Assembly (NCBI GenBank): GCA_963798275.1
Contig: CAWCTB010000052.1
Span: 56,461 to 120,460 of the forward strand
Origin: CAWCTB01 sp963798275
GTDB lineage: Bacteria > Acidobacteriota > Terriglobia > Terriglobales > Acidobacteriaceae
Direction: 5' to 3'
Length of the DNA stretch: 64,000 bases
In this document: positions 38,797-50,399 of the stretch, one piece after another
Position numbering within the stretch: position 1 is the stretch's first letter
Layout: each line of letters starts with the position of its first letter
Translations under genes and position numbers: made by a program
Notes under the pieces: model-generated
The model's database searches: none
What the model was told of the DNA's origin: nothing
Seen by the model: only the letters and a program-made list of their open reading frames with translations

Positions 38797-40289
38797 TCAA
38801 ACCTGCGCAATCGCTTGGCGATTGCATCTTGACCACAGGAAATACACGGGAATGCCGAGCAGGACGATGATCAGTCCGGGCCACGTGTACTGCGGCTTGT
38901 ATCGCAACAAGACTACATCAATGAACACGGCCATCAAAATGTAGACCGCCGGCAGCACCGGATAGCCAATCGCCTGGTAGGGACGCGGCTCATCCGGCCG
39001 CTTCCAGCGCAACACGAACAAGCCCGCGATGGTCAGGATGTAGAACATCAGCACCGCAAAGATGATGTAGTCGAGCAGTTGGCCGTAGCTGCCCGAAATG
39101 CAAAGGATGCAGGTCCAGATGCACTGCATGCCCAGCGAGTGCGCCGGGGTGCGGTATTTGGGATGCAACTCCGCTGCGCCGCGGAAGAACAGGCCATCCT
39201 TGGCCATCGCGTAGTAGACGCGCGCGCCCGCCAGGATCAGTCCGTTGTCGCAGCCGAAACAGGAGATCAGGATCGCCACCGCCATGATTCCCGCGCCGGC
39301 AGATCCGAAGATCTGTTGCATCACCGCCGTCGCCACCCGGTCTTCCGAAGCGTGCTGAATGCCGCGCGCCAGCAGTGTCGCGCCGTTCGCGTCGCCCTGC
39401 AGCGGCAGCACATACAGGTAGACCAGGTTGGCCAGTACATAGAGAAGGATGACCGCGCCCGTACCCAGTGCCAGCGACAGCGGCAGGTTGCGCTGCGGAT
39501 TGCGCACTTCGCCCGCGGTGAAGGTCACGTTGTTCCAGGCATCGGCCGAGAACAGCGACCCCACCTGCGCCACCGCGAGAATCGTCAGCGTGCCCACCAG
39601 CGCGATCGGACCGCCGATCCCGACCTGCACCGGGTGCAGCACGCTCAGCCCGGCGTTGCGCCAGAAGTTCGGACCAAAGTTCGCGGCGAGCGCTTGCGCA
39701 TTTCGCCCGACGAACAAACCCAGCAGCACCAGACCCAACAGCGCCGCGGTCTTCGCGAAGGTGAAGACGTTCTGGACGACCGCTCCGGTGCGCACTCCGA
39801 AGATGTTCAGCACCGACAGAAAAACTACCACTAGCACTGCCGACCAGGTTCTGCGTGTTCAGGCCCGACATCCATGTTGCCCAGCACCATGGGGCCAAGG
39901 GGAATGGGCGGCACCTTCCAAAGGTGCAGGATCCAGTGGCTGGCGGAGACCGAAGGAAAGAAGACGCCGAGAAACTTGCCGAAGGCCACGCCGACGGCAG
40001 CGATCGTGCCCGTCTGAATGACCAGGAACAGCGTCCAGCCGTAGAGAAATCCCCAGAGCGGCCCCAGCGATTCGCGCAGGTAAACGTACTGTCCACCGGC
40101 GTGCGGCATCATCGCGGCCAGCTCGCCGTAGGCCAGCGCGCCGGTGATGGTCATGAAGCCGGTAACCAGCCAGGCGGCAATCAGCAGCGCCGGCGAATCG
40201 ATCAGGCGGGCGATGTCGGCCGAGACGATGAAGATGCCCGAGCCGATCATCGAGCCCATGACCAGCGTGGTGGCGCTGGTCAGGCCCAA
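38797..40289 (-). CDS. APC-family amino-acid permease (frameshifted)
   Basis: Second permease of the amino acid-polyamine-organocation superfamily, with about 12 helices. The N-terminal half (TTLVMGSMIGSGIFIVSADI; GALAYGELAAMMPHAGGQYV) and the C-terminal half (SLFSADAWNNVTFTAGEVRN; ARVYYAMAKDGLFFRGAAEL) are in different frames, joined near 39840-39870 through GLNTQNLVGSAVLVVVFLSV. The start is unclear: a TTG at 40289 is the first in frame, but similarity-like sequence (DNEFVKGLG) extends further upstream without an ATG. The pattern SADxWNNVT with the GE motif resembles L-type (LAT) antiporter-like members. Substrate unknown. Confidence 0.82.
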
Positions 40290-40362
40290 CCCTTTTACGA
40301 ATTCGTTGTCGCCTGCGCCGGAGTTGATGGGAAGACCTCGTGTGAAGCTGCTTCGCTTCGCG

Positions 40363-40412
40363 TGTCATCCTAGCGAAGCGAGGCGCCTGGCTTCCGCAGT
40401 CGAGGACTGTCG
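40363..40412. repeat. TCATCCTGAGCG-type intergenic repeat, copy 3 (degraded)
   Basis: TGTCATCCTAGCGAAGCGAGG (from 40363) and GCAGTCGAGGACTG (40397-40410) resemble the two ends of the copies at 20.2 and 25.7 kb. It lies between thiE and the permease. Confidence 0.5.
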
Positions 40413-40444
40413 CAGCTGAACTCGCTCACCCGCAAACTTCGCAG

Positions 40445-41081
40445 TTACACCAACAGCCGCAGGAATTCCTCTGCCACTTTCCTGGGCGAGCTCAGCAGGT
40501 CCGAGATCACGGCCACGCGAATCGGCGCCCGCATCCAGCACCGACTTCGCATTCGCCCGCGTGATGCCGCCGATGGCCACCAGCGGCTTCTTCGTCGCCG
40601 CGCGCGCCGCGCGCACTCCGTCAAGCCCGACGATCTGGTCCGGATTCTTCTTCCCTGTGGTCGGGAACACCGGACCGAAGGCGATGTAGTCGGCCGGACC
40701 GGCATCCGCCTCTTTCACCTGCTCGAGGTTGTGCGTCGAGACGCCGACGCAGCGCTCCGCCCACCACCAGCCGCGCGCCTTCGGCGGAAAGGTCGTCCTG
40801 GCCGACGTGAACGCCGTCGAATCCGGCAGCGAGGCAAAGGTCCGCGCGATCGTTCATGATGAGCTTGACCTTGCCTTCCAGCACCCGCTTGATCTCGCGC
40901 GCATGGCTCAACATCTGCCGCGTGTCGCCATCCTTGTTGCGGTATTGCATCAGGGTCACGCCGCCACTGCCAGGTCGCGCGCAAACTCCACGATGGCCGA
41001 TGGTGGTGCGCAAGTTGCGGCGAAAGACAGGACACATCGACAATGGCGTACAGCTGCGGAAGCACGATTCGGCTCTGACAT
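40445..41081 (-). CDS. thiE: Thiamine-phosphate synthase ThiE (four or more frameshifts)
   Basis: TIM-barrel enzyme that joins the pyrimidine and thiazole halves of thiamine. Pieces in three frames rebuild a normal protein of about 210 residues: MSEPNRV, LPQLYAIVD; FARDLAVAGVTLMQYRNKDG; KLIMNDRADLCLAAGFDGVH; VGQDDLSAEGARLVVGG; YIAFGPVFPTTGKKNPDQIV; PLVAIGGITRANAKSVLDAG; and VAVISDLLSSPRKVAEEFLR to the stop at 40445. The ATG at 41079-41081 follows a TAGGAG site and lies just after the accC stop. Frame changes fall near 41066, 41030, 40966, 40750-40720 and 40515. These are probably consensus errors. Confidence 0.85.
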
Positions 41082-41089
41082 AGATGCTC

Positions 41090-42455
<1,366 letters not shown>

Positions 42456-42468
42456 GGATGGGAGAGTC

Positions 42469-42982
<514 letters not shown>

Positions 42983-43062
42983 CCGATTCCATTCGACCGC
43001 AGGGAATTCTTTATCTGTACGGCAGAGTAACGGCAGCGTTGACTTCGTCGTGCGATTTGAAA

Positions 43063-43137
43063 CGGCACGGCTTCAGCCGTGGCGCAGGCCTTCTAGTTCG
43101 TCACTCCTCGCGGGCTTCAGCGCGCGAGGAATCTGCT
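43063..43137. repeat. CTGAAGCC palindromic repeat, copy between accB and pepP
   Basis: Two palindromic cores: GGCACGGCTTCAGCCGTGGC (from 43064) and a GCGGGCTTCAGCGCGC stem (about 43111-43126), 25-30 bases apart. On the minus strand this reads in the same order as the copies at 50.3, 54.3 and 62.2 kb, including the TTTCAAA after the second core. It follows the pepP stop. Confidence 0.6.
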
Positions 43138-43151
43138 TCTGCGAGCTCCAG

Positions 43152-44247
43152 CTAGATTTCGATCAGTTCCTTGGTGACCGGGGTCAGCACTTCGGCTCCG
43201 CCGCCCGTGACCACCACCATATCTTCGATACGAATGCCGCCCTTACCGGGCACATAAATGCCGGGCTCAATGGTGATGACCATGCCCGGTTCCAACCGCT
43301 CCGTCTGCGCCTTGCCCAGCCGCGGCGGCTCGTGAATCTCCAGACCTACGCCGTGCCCGGTGGAATGTGTGAAGTACCGGTCGAGCTTGGCCTTGCGCAA
43401 CACCTGGCGCGCCGCCTCATCGACCTCGCCGGCCGTCGCCCCGGGCCGCACGGCAGCAGATCCCGGCCAGCTGCGCCTCCAGTACCGCCTGGTACCAGCT
43501 GCGCTCCAGCGCGGCTGACACGACCCACGTGCACGGTGCGGGTCATGTCGGAACAATAGCCCCGCAGTATAACACCCGAATCGATGACCACGTATCCGCG
43601 CCGCGGGATGGGCGCAGCGGTTGCTCGCCCATGCGGCAGCGCTCCACGCTTGCCTGCCGGCGACGATCGTCTCGAACGACATTCCGTCCGCGCCCGCCTG
43701 CCGCGCCGCGATACTCCAGCTTGGCCTGCGACCTCGGTCTCGCGCGACTCCCGGACGGATCGCCTTGCAGCGCCTCTTCGTAGACCTGCGCGCCCAACTT
43801 CACCGCCGCGCGAATCAGCTTCAGCTCCTCGGCATCTTTGATCATGCGCTGCCGCATCACCAGCCCGAGTCGTCGCCTTCCACTCGATGCGCTTCGGTGC
43901 ACCAGCTCGCGCATCTGAGCTGCAGCCGTCACCGTCGTCAGGTCCGCCTCGAACCCGATGGCCGCCGCGCTTAGCTTGCCGATCGACTTCGCTGCATCCT
44001 TGATCAGCGCGCCTTTCGCAATGAGCACTCGCGCGCCTTTGACCTCTTCGCGCGCCTGCAAGGTGTAGCGCCCGTCGGTGAAGAAGATCTTGCGTCCCGC
44101 TAGAAACAGCAGCAGCCCGTTGCTGCCGGTATAGCCGCACAGGTACCGCAAGTTCGCCGGATGCGTCACCACGAATCCATCGAGGTCCTGCTCGTCGAGC
44201 GTCTGCTGCAGCTTCTTCTGCCGGCCGGAGTAGTCCATCCGTTGCAT
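43152..44247 (-). CDS. pepP: M24-family Xaa-Pro aminopeptidase (several frameshifts)
   Basis: Cytoplasmic di-metal peptidase that removes an N-terminal residue before proline. The creatinase-like N-terminal domain reads LQQTLDEQDLDGFVVTHPAN and YLCGYTGSNGLLLFLAGRK. The catalytic pita-bread domain supplies all five metal ligands: Asp in VVIDSGVILRGY, Asp in YCSDMTRTVHVG, His in STGHGVGLEIHEPP, Glu in MVITIEPGIYVPG and Glu in GGIRIEDMVVV. The frame changes several times between 43890 and 43440. Start: ATG at 44247 or 44238. It leads the pepP-accB-accC-thiE group. Confidence 0.87.
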
Positions 44248-44335
44248 TGTATGCGCCAATGGGAAACCCCGTACGTAGTTCACGGAAATGTGCTTCCGGG
44301 TGGGCGGCCGCCAGCGGCGGGGCGGCAACCAGCGC

Positions 44336-44369
44336 AAAAAAAGGGAGCACCTCGTTCTAGGGGTGCTCC
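44336..44369 (-). terminator. Rho-independent terminator after aceE
   Basis: On the minus strand GGAGCACC (44362-44369) pairs with GGTGCTCC (44344-44351) over a 10-base loop and is followed by CTTTTTTT. It starts about 24 bases after the aceE stop and separates aceE from pepP. Confidence 0.93.
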
Positions 44370-44392
44370 AGGCACGAATGGATGGCATGAAT

Positions 44393-47083
44393 TTATGCGA
44401 TCGCCGGGTCGATCTTCTCCGGGTTGACGCCTAGTTCCTCCATGGCTTCTTGAGCGCGCTGCGCGTCGAACTTGCCCTCGCGCGACAGGCGCGACAAGGC
44501 CGCGGCCACGATGGATTCGGCGTTCACCTCGAAGTGCCGGCGCAGGTATTCGCGATTGTCGCTGCGGCCGAAGCCGTCGGTGCCCAGCGAAACCAGCCGG
44601 CCCATCAGCCAGGGTGCAAGCTGGTCGGGCACGACCTTCATGAAGTCGGTGGCCGCGACGATGGGACCTTCCGCGCCGTCCAGGGCCTGCAGGATGTACG
44701 GGCGTTTCTCCGGTTCTGCCGGATGCAAGCGGTTCCAGCGCTCGATCGCCAGGGCTTCGCGACGCAATTCGTTGTAGCTGGTCACGCTCCAGACGTCAGC
44801 CGCCACACCGTATTTCTCCGCAAGGATGTCCTGCGCCCTCAGGGCTTCATTCAGCATGGGGCCGCTACCAAAGAGCTGAATCCCAGCTTCCCGCTCGGCG
44901 GCCTTGTATTTGTATATGCCGCGCAGAATGCCTTCTTCGCAACCCTTCGGCATCTCCGGCATGGCATAGTCTTCGTTGTAAGCGGTGATGTAGTAGAAGC
45001 GGTCCTCGCCCTGCTCGTACATGCGGCGGATGCCGTCGTGCACGATGACCGCGATCTCGTATACGTAGGCCGGATCGTAGGCATGGCAGGTCGGCACGGT
45101 GCTGGCCAGCACAAGGCTGTGGCCGTCCTGGTGTTGCAGCCCTTCGCCGGCGAGTGTCGTCCTCCCCGCGGTACCGCCCACCAGGAAGCCCTTGCCCCGC
45201 GCGTCCGCAAAAGCCCAGATCATGTCGCCGATGCGCTGGAAGCCGAACATCGAGTAATAGGTGAAGAACGGAATCATCGGCACCCGGTAATTCGAGTACG
45301 CCGTGCCCGCCGCGGTGAAGGATGCCATCGAGCCGGCTTCGGTGATGCCCTCTTCCAGAATCTGGCCGTTCTTCTCTTCGCGGTAATAGAGCAGCATGTC
45401 CACATCGTGGGGACGATAAAGCTGCCCCTGGCTGGCGTAGATGCCCACTTGCCGGATGATCGACTCCATGCCGAAGGTGCGGCCTTCGTCGGGAATGATG
45501 GGGACGATCAGTTTGCCGATCTTCGGGTCCTTCAGCAATTGCCGAAGCATGCTGACGTAGCCCATCGTGGTGGAGACGGCGCGGCCTTTCGATCCGGCGA
45601 GCGATTCTTCGAACTCGGCCATCGGCGGTGCGTCGAATGTCGTCTTCGGCACGTCGCGCCCGGGCATGTAGCCGCCGAGCAAGCGGCGGCGCTCGCGCAT
45701 GTACACCAGCTCCGGACTATCGTCGGCCGGCCGGTAGAGCGAACCATCCTTGGCGGCTTCCTCGGGAATAGGAATGTCGAAGCGCGAGCGGAAGGCGGTG
45801 AGCGCCTTGTCCGCCAGCTTCTTCTCCTGGTGGGTCGCGTTGCGCGCCTCGGCTGAACCGAGGCCGTACCCCTTTACCGTTTGCGCCAGGATGACGGTCG
45901 GCGATCCGGTGTGCTCCACCGCACGCTTGTAGGCGTTGTAGACCTTTTGCGGATCGTGCCCGCCGCGCGTCAAGCGATGGATTTCTTCATCGCTCATATC
46001 TGCGACGAGCTCAGCCAACTCGGGATACTTACCGAAAAACTCCTTGCGGATGTAGGCCCCGCCCCGCGCCTTGAAGGCCTGCAGCTCGCCGTCAACACAC
46101 TCTTCCATGCGCTTGAGCAGCAAGCCCGATTTGTCTTTTTGGAAGAGCTTGTCCCAGTCGGAGCCCCACAGCACCTTGATCACGTTCCAGCCCGCGCCAC
46201 GGAAGGCCGCCTCCAGTTCGTTGACGATCTTGCCGTTACCCCGCACCGGACCATCGAGGCGCTGCAGGTTGCAGTTGATCACGAAGATCAGGTTGTCGAG
46301 CTTCTCGCGCGCGCCCAGGGTAAGCGAGCCCATGGACTCCGGCTCGTCCGACTCGCCGTCACCAATGAAGGCCCAGACTTTGCGCGGCGTTTGGGCGATG
46401 AGTTCGCGGTGTTCCAGGTAACGCATGAAGCGTGCCTGGTAAATCGCATTGAGCGGACCAATGCCCATCGAGACCGTTGGGAAGCGCCAGAAATCGGGCA
46501 TCAACCAGGGATGGGGATAGGAAGACAAGCCCGGGGTGTCGCGCAATTCGTGACGAAAATTCTGTACCTGCTCCAGGCTCAAACGTCCTTCGAGAAAAGC
46601 GCGGGCGTAAACCCCCGGCGACGCGTGTCCCTGGAAGTAAATGAGATCGCCGGGCTCGTCGCCGTAGCTGGCGTGGAAGAAATGATTGAATCCGACTTCC
46701 AGCAACGTTGCCAGCGAGGAGTAGGTGGAGATGTGGCCGCCGATGCCGGCATCTTTCTTGTTCTGGCGATGCACCATGGCCATGGCGTTCCAGCGGATGA
46801 GGCTCTTGATGCGGCGCTCCAGCGGCCGATCTCCGGGATAAGGAACCTCTTCCGCCGCCGGAATGGTATTCATGTACGGAGTGTTGAGCTGGACAGGAAT
46901 TTCAACGCGGTTGGCGCGGGCGTGCTGGATCAAGGCATCGATGAGTTCGTGACCACGGTCGGCGCCCTCTTCCTCGATCACCTGGTCGAATGCTTCCATC
47001 CACTCCGAGATTTCTTCTTCGTGGTCAGCTTCGGGCTGCGCCGGAAATTCCAAAATCGGATTAACAGACTTATGTAGTGCCAC
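44393..47083 (-). CDS. aceE: Pyruvate dehydrogenase E1 component (homodimeric) AceE
   Basis: Thiamine diphosphate-dependent decarboxylase of the pyruvate dehydrogenase complex. The 896-residue length and layout match the single-chain E1 of E. coli. The cofactor motif GDGESDEPESMGSLTLGARE with its NCN end (FVINCNLQRLDGP) is present, as are the transketolase central domain (GITEAGSMASFTAAGTAYSN) and the C-terminal domain. The start is a GTG at 47081-47083 behind a GAGGTAACC site. No E2 or E3 gene is in the window. The gene reads without a frameshift over 2.7 kb, in contrast to its neighbours to the left. Confidence 0.97.
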   Translation of the reverse strand: MALHKSVNPILEFPAQPEADHEEEISEWMEAFDQVIEEEGADRGHELIDALIQHARANRVEIPVQLNTPYMNTIPAAEEVPYPGDRPLERRIKSLIRWNAMAMVHRQNKKDAGIGGHISTYSSLATLLEVGFNHFFHASYGDEPGDLIYFQGHASPGVYARAFLEGRLSLEQVQNFRHELRDTPGLSSYPHPWLMPDFWRFPTVSMGIGPLNAIYQARFMRYLEHRELIAQTPRKVWAFIGDGESDEPESMGSLTLGAREKLDNLIFVINCNLQRLDGPVRGNGKIVNELEAAFRGAGWNVIKVLWGSDWDKLFQKDKSGLLLKRMEECVDGELQAFKARGGAYIRKEFFGKYPELAELVADMSDEEIHRLTRGGHDPQKVYNAYKRAVEHTGSPTVILAQTVKGYGLGSAEARNATHQEKKLADKALTAFRSRFDIPIPEEAAKDGSLYRPADDSPELVYMRERRRLLGGYMPGRDVPKTTFDAPPMAEFEESLAGSKGRAVSTTMGYVSMLRQLLKDPKIGKLIVPIIPDEGRTFGMESIIRQVGIYASQGQLYRPHDVDMLLYYREEKNGQILEEGITEAGSMASFTAAGTAYSNYRVPMIPFFTYYSMFGFQRIGDMIWAFADARGKGFLVGGTAGRTTLAGEGLQHQDGHSLVLASTVPTCHAYDPAYVYEIAVIVHDGIRRMYEQGEDRFYYITAYNEDYAMPEMPKGCEEGILRGIYKYKAAEREAGIQLFGSGPMLNEALRAQDILAEKYGVAADVWSVTSYNELRREALAIERWNRLHPAEPEKRPYILQALDGAEGPIVAATDFMKVVPDQLAPWLMGRLVSLGTDGFGRSDNREYLRRHFEVNAESIVAAALSRLSREGKFDAQRAQEAMEELGVNPEKIDPAIA

Positions 47084-47727
47084 GGTTACCTCAGTATCTG
47101 GCTGTTGACGTTCCAGCCGGGCCGGTGAGTTCGTTGCAAGCGACTGAATCGATTTTGTAGCTGTGCGTGAATCATTGGCTCAGGCTCACTGAATAGTCCA
47201 AATTTAGCAGCGGACTCTAGCGGTTTGCGCCTTGCTCGCTTTAACCTGCAAGGCCGTCGACGAAGCTTCCGGTGAAGCAAGAAAGTTGCCGCCGCCCGGA
47301 CTCGTTCCAGTTGCGCCCGGCAGCCCGGCTCAAACCTCAGGAGTGATTCCCCACTAGTAAGTGCCACATCGTAAGAATGGCTTTATTTTAGCAGAGCGAA
47401 CTGTGAGCAGAAATGGAAAGTGCCACGCGCGAGCAAGCTCTCGCGGTGGGTAACCCTGCGAACGTCAGCGGTTTGGGTCGATGGCGGCGGGTATGGAGCG
47501 AACCCGAGCCCCTATCGGCGGCGAGGGCAGGGCGATCGCCACCCCGATCGGGATCAGGATCCATGTGAAACGATGCCTTGCCTCGCCTTGGAGCCGGAGA
47601 GACGTTTTGTCGGAGGCACTAACCGAAAGAGAACATTGTTGGCGGGCATCCTTAGGTAGGTTGGGGCCCGCCAAGCAACATCATATCGCCAGATATCGCC
47701 AGGCGGCGCGCGATTCGAGCAACGAGC
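47084..47727. other. Long intergenic region upstream of aceE
   Basis: About 640 bases with no gene I can support. It should hold the aceE promoter. Visible structure: AGTGCCAC twice (about 47360 and 47420), a GGCGGGC/GCCCGCC inverted repeat (about 47640-47673) without a T-run, and a tandem ATATCGCCAG duplication (about 47683-47702). Short open frames on both strands have no recognisable family features. Confidence 0.5.
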
Positions 47728-48003
47728 TTAAAACGTCTGGGTGTGCATCCAGTTGATGACCCACAGGGCGGCAACCGCGATGATGAGAACTACGGAGAGC
47801 ACTCCACAAATGCGCACCCACGGGGTGACCTTCTTCATTCGCGCAAGTAATTGTTCCTGCTCAATGCGCAGGCTGGCACTGTTATCGTCGAGGAAGAGCT
47901 GATCGTCTTCATGCATGCTGAGCGTTCCTCGATAGATCAGGAGAATCACCAGCGCTGCCGTCAGTACAGCCCAAGCGGCGACTAGGATTGTCATCAGAGA
48001 CAT
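47728..48003 (-). CDS. Small two-helix membrane protein
   Basis: The 91-residue protein has a membrane helix at each end (LMTILVAAWAVLTAALVILL and ICGVLSVVLIIAVAALWVIN) with a charged middle (SMHEDDQLFLDDNSASLRIE). The ATG at 48001-48003 follows a GAGGTGG site. The function is unknown and no neighbour hints at one. Confidence 0.65.
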   Translation of the reverse strand: MSLMTILVAAWAVLTAALVILLIYRGTLSMHEDDQLFLDDNSASLRIEQEQLLARMKKVTPWVRICGVLSVVLIIAVAALWVINWMHTQTF

Positions 48004-48297
48004 ATGCCACCTCGGTCCAAGAGAACCGGGCCCTCACTCGAACGGGACATGCTGCCCACCGGGCGCCGGGGCCCTCACGCTCATTGATTATAGCTCCGCT
48101 TCCAACCTGTCAAGCCCTAATATTAACGTCCTGGTAACTGCGCCGTGTACCACGCCGGGAATCGACCGTAAGGCCCCCTGGGAAAGGGGTGCGACCCACA
48201 ACGGGTTCGGCGCATCTAATTAAAACGTGGGAAAGCATTTCGGCGGAGAAAGCCGGCGCGATTTGTTATAATCCCGCAAGTTCTCAAGGAGAGAGGC

Positions 48298-48675
48298 ATG
48301 GCAACCACCACAACGACACCTACGACCACCACCCCATCAGTTGAACCGAAGCCTGTGGACTTCACCGCGACGGCGGTGGCCAAGGTCAAAGAGATCATGG
48401 CCCAGCAAAACCCCGTTCCGGCCGGGTTGCGCGTGGGCGTAGTCGGCGGCGGATGCTCCGGCTTCTCATACTCGATGTCGTTCGAGAACGGCGCCGGGAT
48501 GATGGACAAAACATTCGATTTTAACGGCCTCAAGGTGTTCGTCGACGCGACCTCGCTCATGTATCTGAAGGGCGCGATTGTCGATTACGTCGAGACGCTC
48601 GAGGGCGCGGGCTTCAAGTTCGAGAATCCAAACGTCAAGAGCACCTGCGGCTGCGGCTCGTCGTTCAGCGTTTAA
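48298..48675 (+). CDS. erpA: A-type iron-sulfur carrier (ErpA/IscA/HesB family)
   Basis: Carrier that passes Fe-S clusters to apoproteins. After a Thr/Pro-rich tail of about 20 residues comes the A-type domain (TATAVAKVKEIMAQQNPV). The three cluster cysteines are in VVGGGCSGFSYSM and in STCGCGSSFSV. A GGAGAGAGG site lies before the ATG at 48298. No isc or suf genes are next to it, so ErpA, IscA and SufA are equally possible names. It ends at a clear terminator. Confidence 0.9.
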   Translation: MATTTTTPTTTTPSVEPKPVDFTATAVAKVKEIMAQQNPVPAGLRVGVVGGGCSGFSYSMSFENGAGMMDKTFDFNGLKVFVDATSLMYLKGAIVDYVETLEGAGFKFENPNVKSTCGCGSSFSV

Positions 48676-48697
48676 ACGCAGGTCACGCATTGATCGG

Positions 48698-48726
48698 AAG
48701 GCCCTGTCCCGCCGACGGGGCCTTTT
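48698..48726 (+). terminator. Rho-independent terminator after erpA
   Basis: AAGGCCC (48698-48704) pairs with GGGCCTT (48718-48724), followed by further T residues. An inner CCCG/CGGG pairing shortens the loop. It lies about 22 bases after the erpA stop. Confidence 0.85.
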
Positions 48727-48843
48727 GTATGCTGTCTGCCGTTCTGCTTCCTGGCTCACCCCTGCGCAACCCTTGCATTCAAGTTGTGTTAGGACTCACG
48801 GGCGAATTCTTCCCCTGTACCGCAACGGCTAGTGCCCTATAAA

Positions 48844-50154
48844 ATGAGGTTTTCTGCTTCCATCATGAAGCCCGGCCGAAGGTGGCCGGGAGAACGGACG
48901 AAGTTGTTGCGTAAAACCGGAATCCTTGTTTTCACCCTTCTCCTGCTGTTACTGAATCTTGGATGTGGTGACCAGTACCGCCCGGTCGCGAATCCCCTCA
49001 TCGGGAACGGCGGCCAACCGCAGGCCACGCACTTCGCCTTTGTGCTGAATTCCAATCCTGCCGGTAACAGCTCGACCTTTCGAATTGACGTGTCGGGCGA
49101 CACTAACTCCGAAACCCAGACGGTCGGGGCGGCGGCGATGGGGGAATCGTTCCTGGGCGCTAATCTGGGAGCCCTGTTCACAGCCAACAGTGGCAGTGAC
49201 AGCGTGAGCGAGTTCTCGACCGTATCGACCAACAATCCGGTGACGACAATAAACCTGCCGGTGGGCTCGAAGCCCGTGGCCATCGACTCGGTGCAGTCGA
49301 ACGCCGTCTACGTGGCGAATGCTGGGTCCAATGCAATTTGCCCGAACAGTGGGTCGCTTAGCGTCATCAATACCGCATCCCTGGTGGTGACGACCACAGT
49401 CTGCGTTGGGCCGAACCCGACGGCGCTCACCATCCTGCCGAACGGGACCAAGACCTACGTTCTCAACCAGGGCAACAACACGATTTCCATCTTCGACCAG
49501 AACGGCAATTCCATCATCGGCGCAATTGACGCCTCCCGCGGCCTGTCGCCGAACGCGGTGGCGCTGGTGGCCAGTTCGGATGGCTCCTACCTGTTCGTGG
49601 TCACCAAAGGGAATGGAACGTCTAACGGCCTGCTCGACATCGTGGTGACGGCAAACGATACCGTGGCGGCCACCGCCCCACTCGGAATGTCGCCGGCTTC
49701 GATTTACCTTGATCCCTACTTCAACCGCCTCTATGTGCCGAACACCGGCAGCAACACGGTCACCGTGTTCGACGCCGCCAGCGTGAACGTTAACAACAAT
49801 CCCGCCATTCCGACACTGGGTACTTCAAACGTGGGCAGCGCACCGGTCGCGGTGACGGCGCTACCCGATGGATCGAGGTTTTACGCTGCGAACTCAGCAT
49901 CGAACGATGTTACTGTGGTCAGCGCCACCAGCTTCCTCGCGCTCAAGACCGTGCCAGTCGGAACGGGCCCGGTGTGGATCGCGTCGGAGCCGGGCTCGAC
50001 CAAGGTCTACACGGCTAACTTTTCGGCTGGTACGGTCAGCATCATTCAGACCTCGAACGACACGGTTACGAGCACGATCCCGGCTCCGCCACAGAACCCA
50101 AGCTGCACGGGTTCTTGCCCGTTGCAGCAGCCCATCATGATACTGACCGAATAG
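48844..50154 (+). CDS. Predicted lipoprotein with YVTN/SMP-30-like beta-propeller
   Basis: About 436 residues. The N-terminus has a basic region, a hydrophobic helix (GILVFTLLLLLLNLGCG) and a lipobox (LNLGC), so the mature protein is probably a lipid-anchored envelope protein. The rest is a series of about 40-residue propeller blades of YVTN type (NAVYVANAGSNAICPNSGSL; RLYVPNTGSNTVTVFDAASV; GSTKVYTANFSAGTVSI), a fold for surface binding or adhesion. Starts at 48832 (GTG), 48844 and 48868 are possible; none has a good ribosome-binding site. The role is unknown. Confidence 0.85.
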   Translation: MRFSASIMKPGRRWPGERTKLLRKTGILVFTLLLLLLNLGCGDQYRPVANPLIGNGGQPQATHFAFVLNSNPAGNSSTFRIDVSGDTNSETQTVGAAAMGESFLGANLGALFTANSGSDSVSEFSTVSTNNPVTTINLPVGSKPVAIDSVQSNAVYVANAGSNAICPNSGSLSVINTASLVVTTTVCVGPNPTALTILPNGTKTYVLNQGNNTISIFDQNGNSIIGAIDASRGLSPNAVALVASSDGSYLFVVTKGNGTSNGLLDIVVTANDTVAATAPLGMSPASIYLDPYFNRLYVPNTGSNTVTVFDAASVNVNNNPAIPTLGTSNVGSAPVAVTALPDGSRFYAANSASNDVTVVSATSFLALKTVPVGTGPVWIASEPGSTKVYTANFSAGTVSIIQTSNDTVTSTIPAPPQNPSCTGSCPLQQPIMILTE

Positions 50155-50259
50155 GGCCCTCGACTCTGCTTGAGGAAGCCGGTGGTTTGCTTTGCTTCGG
50201 GAATGGCGACGTCCCACTCCTGCGATTCTTTTGAGCCGCGGGATAGTTCGCCACTCCAG

Positions 50260-50399
50260 CTACAGCAGTTTCAGAGAAGGTGTAGACCGAGGTCCCTCAG
50301 GGGCTGAAGCCCGAGTTGGCTACGGTCGCTTACGGCACGGCTGAAGCCGTGCCCTTTCAAGACGGGGCGTGGTCTACAGCAACTATGAAACCGCTCTAG
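50260..50399. repeat. Small element with terminal inverted repeats, copy at uvrB
   Basis: A 140-base element with imperfect inverted ends. The left end (50260-50288, CTACAGCAGTTTCAGAGAAG then GTGTAGACC) and the reverse complement of the right end (50371-50399) match at about 23 of 29 positions. Inside are two palindromic cores, GGGGCTGAAGCCC and GGCACGGCTGAAGCCGTGCC. The right end CTAG contains the stop codon of uvrB. A related element with similar ends is at 62151-62343. Confidence 0.7.

Noticed and set aside
36912..38870. 652-codon open frame opposite the first APC permease
   Set aside because: Antisense shadow of an intact transporter gene, with a biased Arg/His/Asp/Gln composition and no family features.
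40413..41081. TPP riboswitch for thiE
   Set aside because: thiE follows accC by a few bases. No conserved TPP-element sequence is seen before it.
47481..47756. 91-codon rightward open frame upstream of aceE
   Set aside because: No ribosome-binding site and a composition that does not look like coding sequence. It runs antisense into a small membrane-protein gene.
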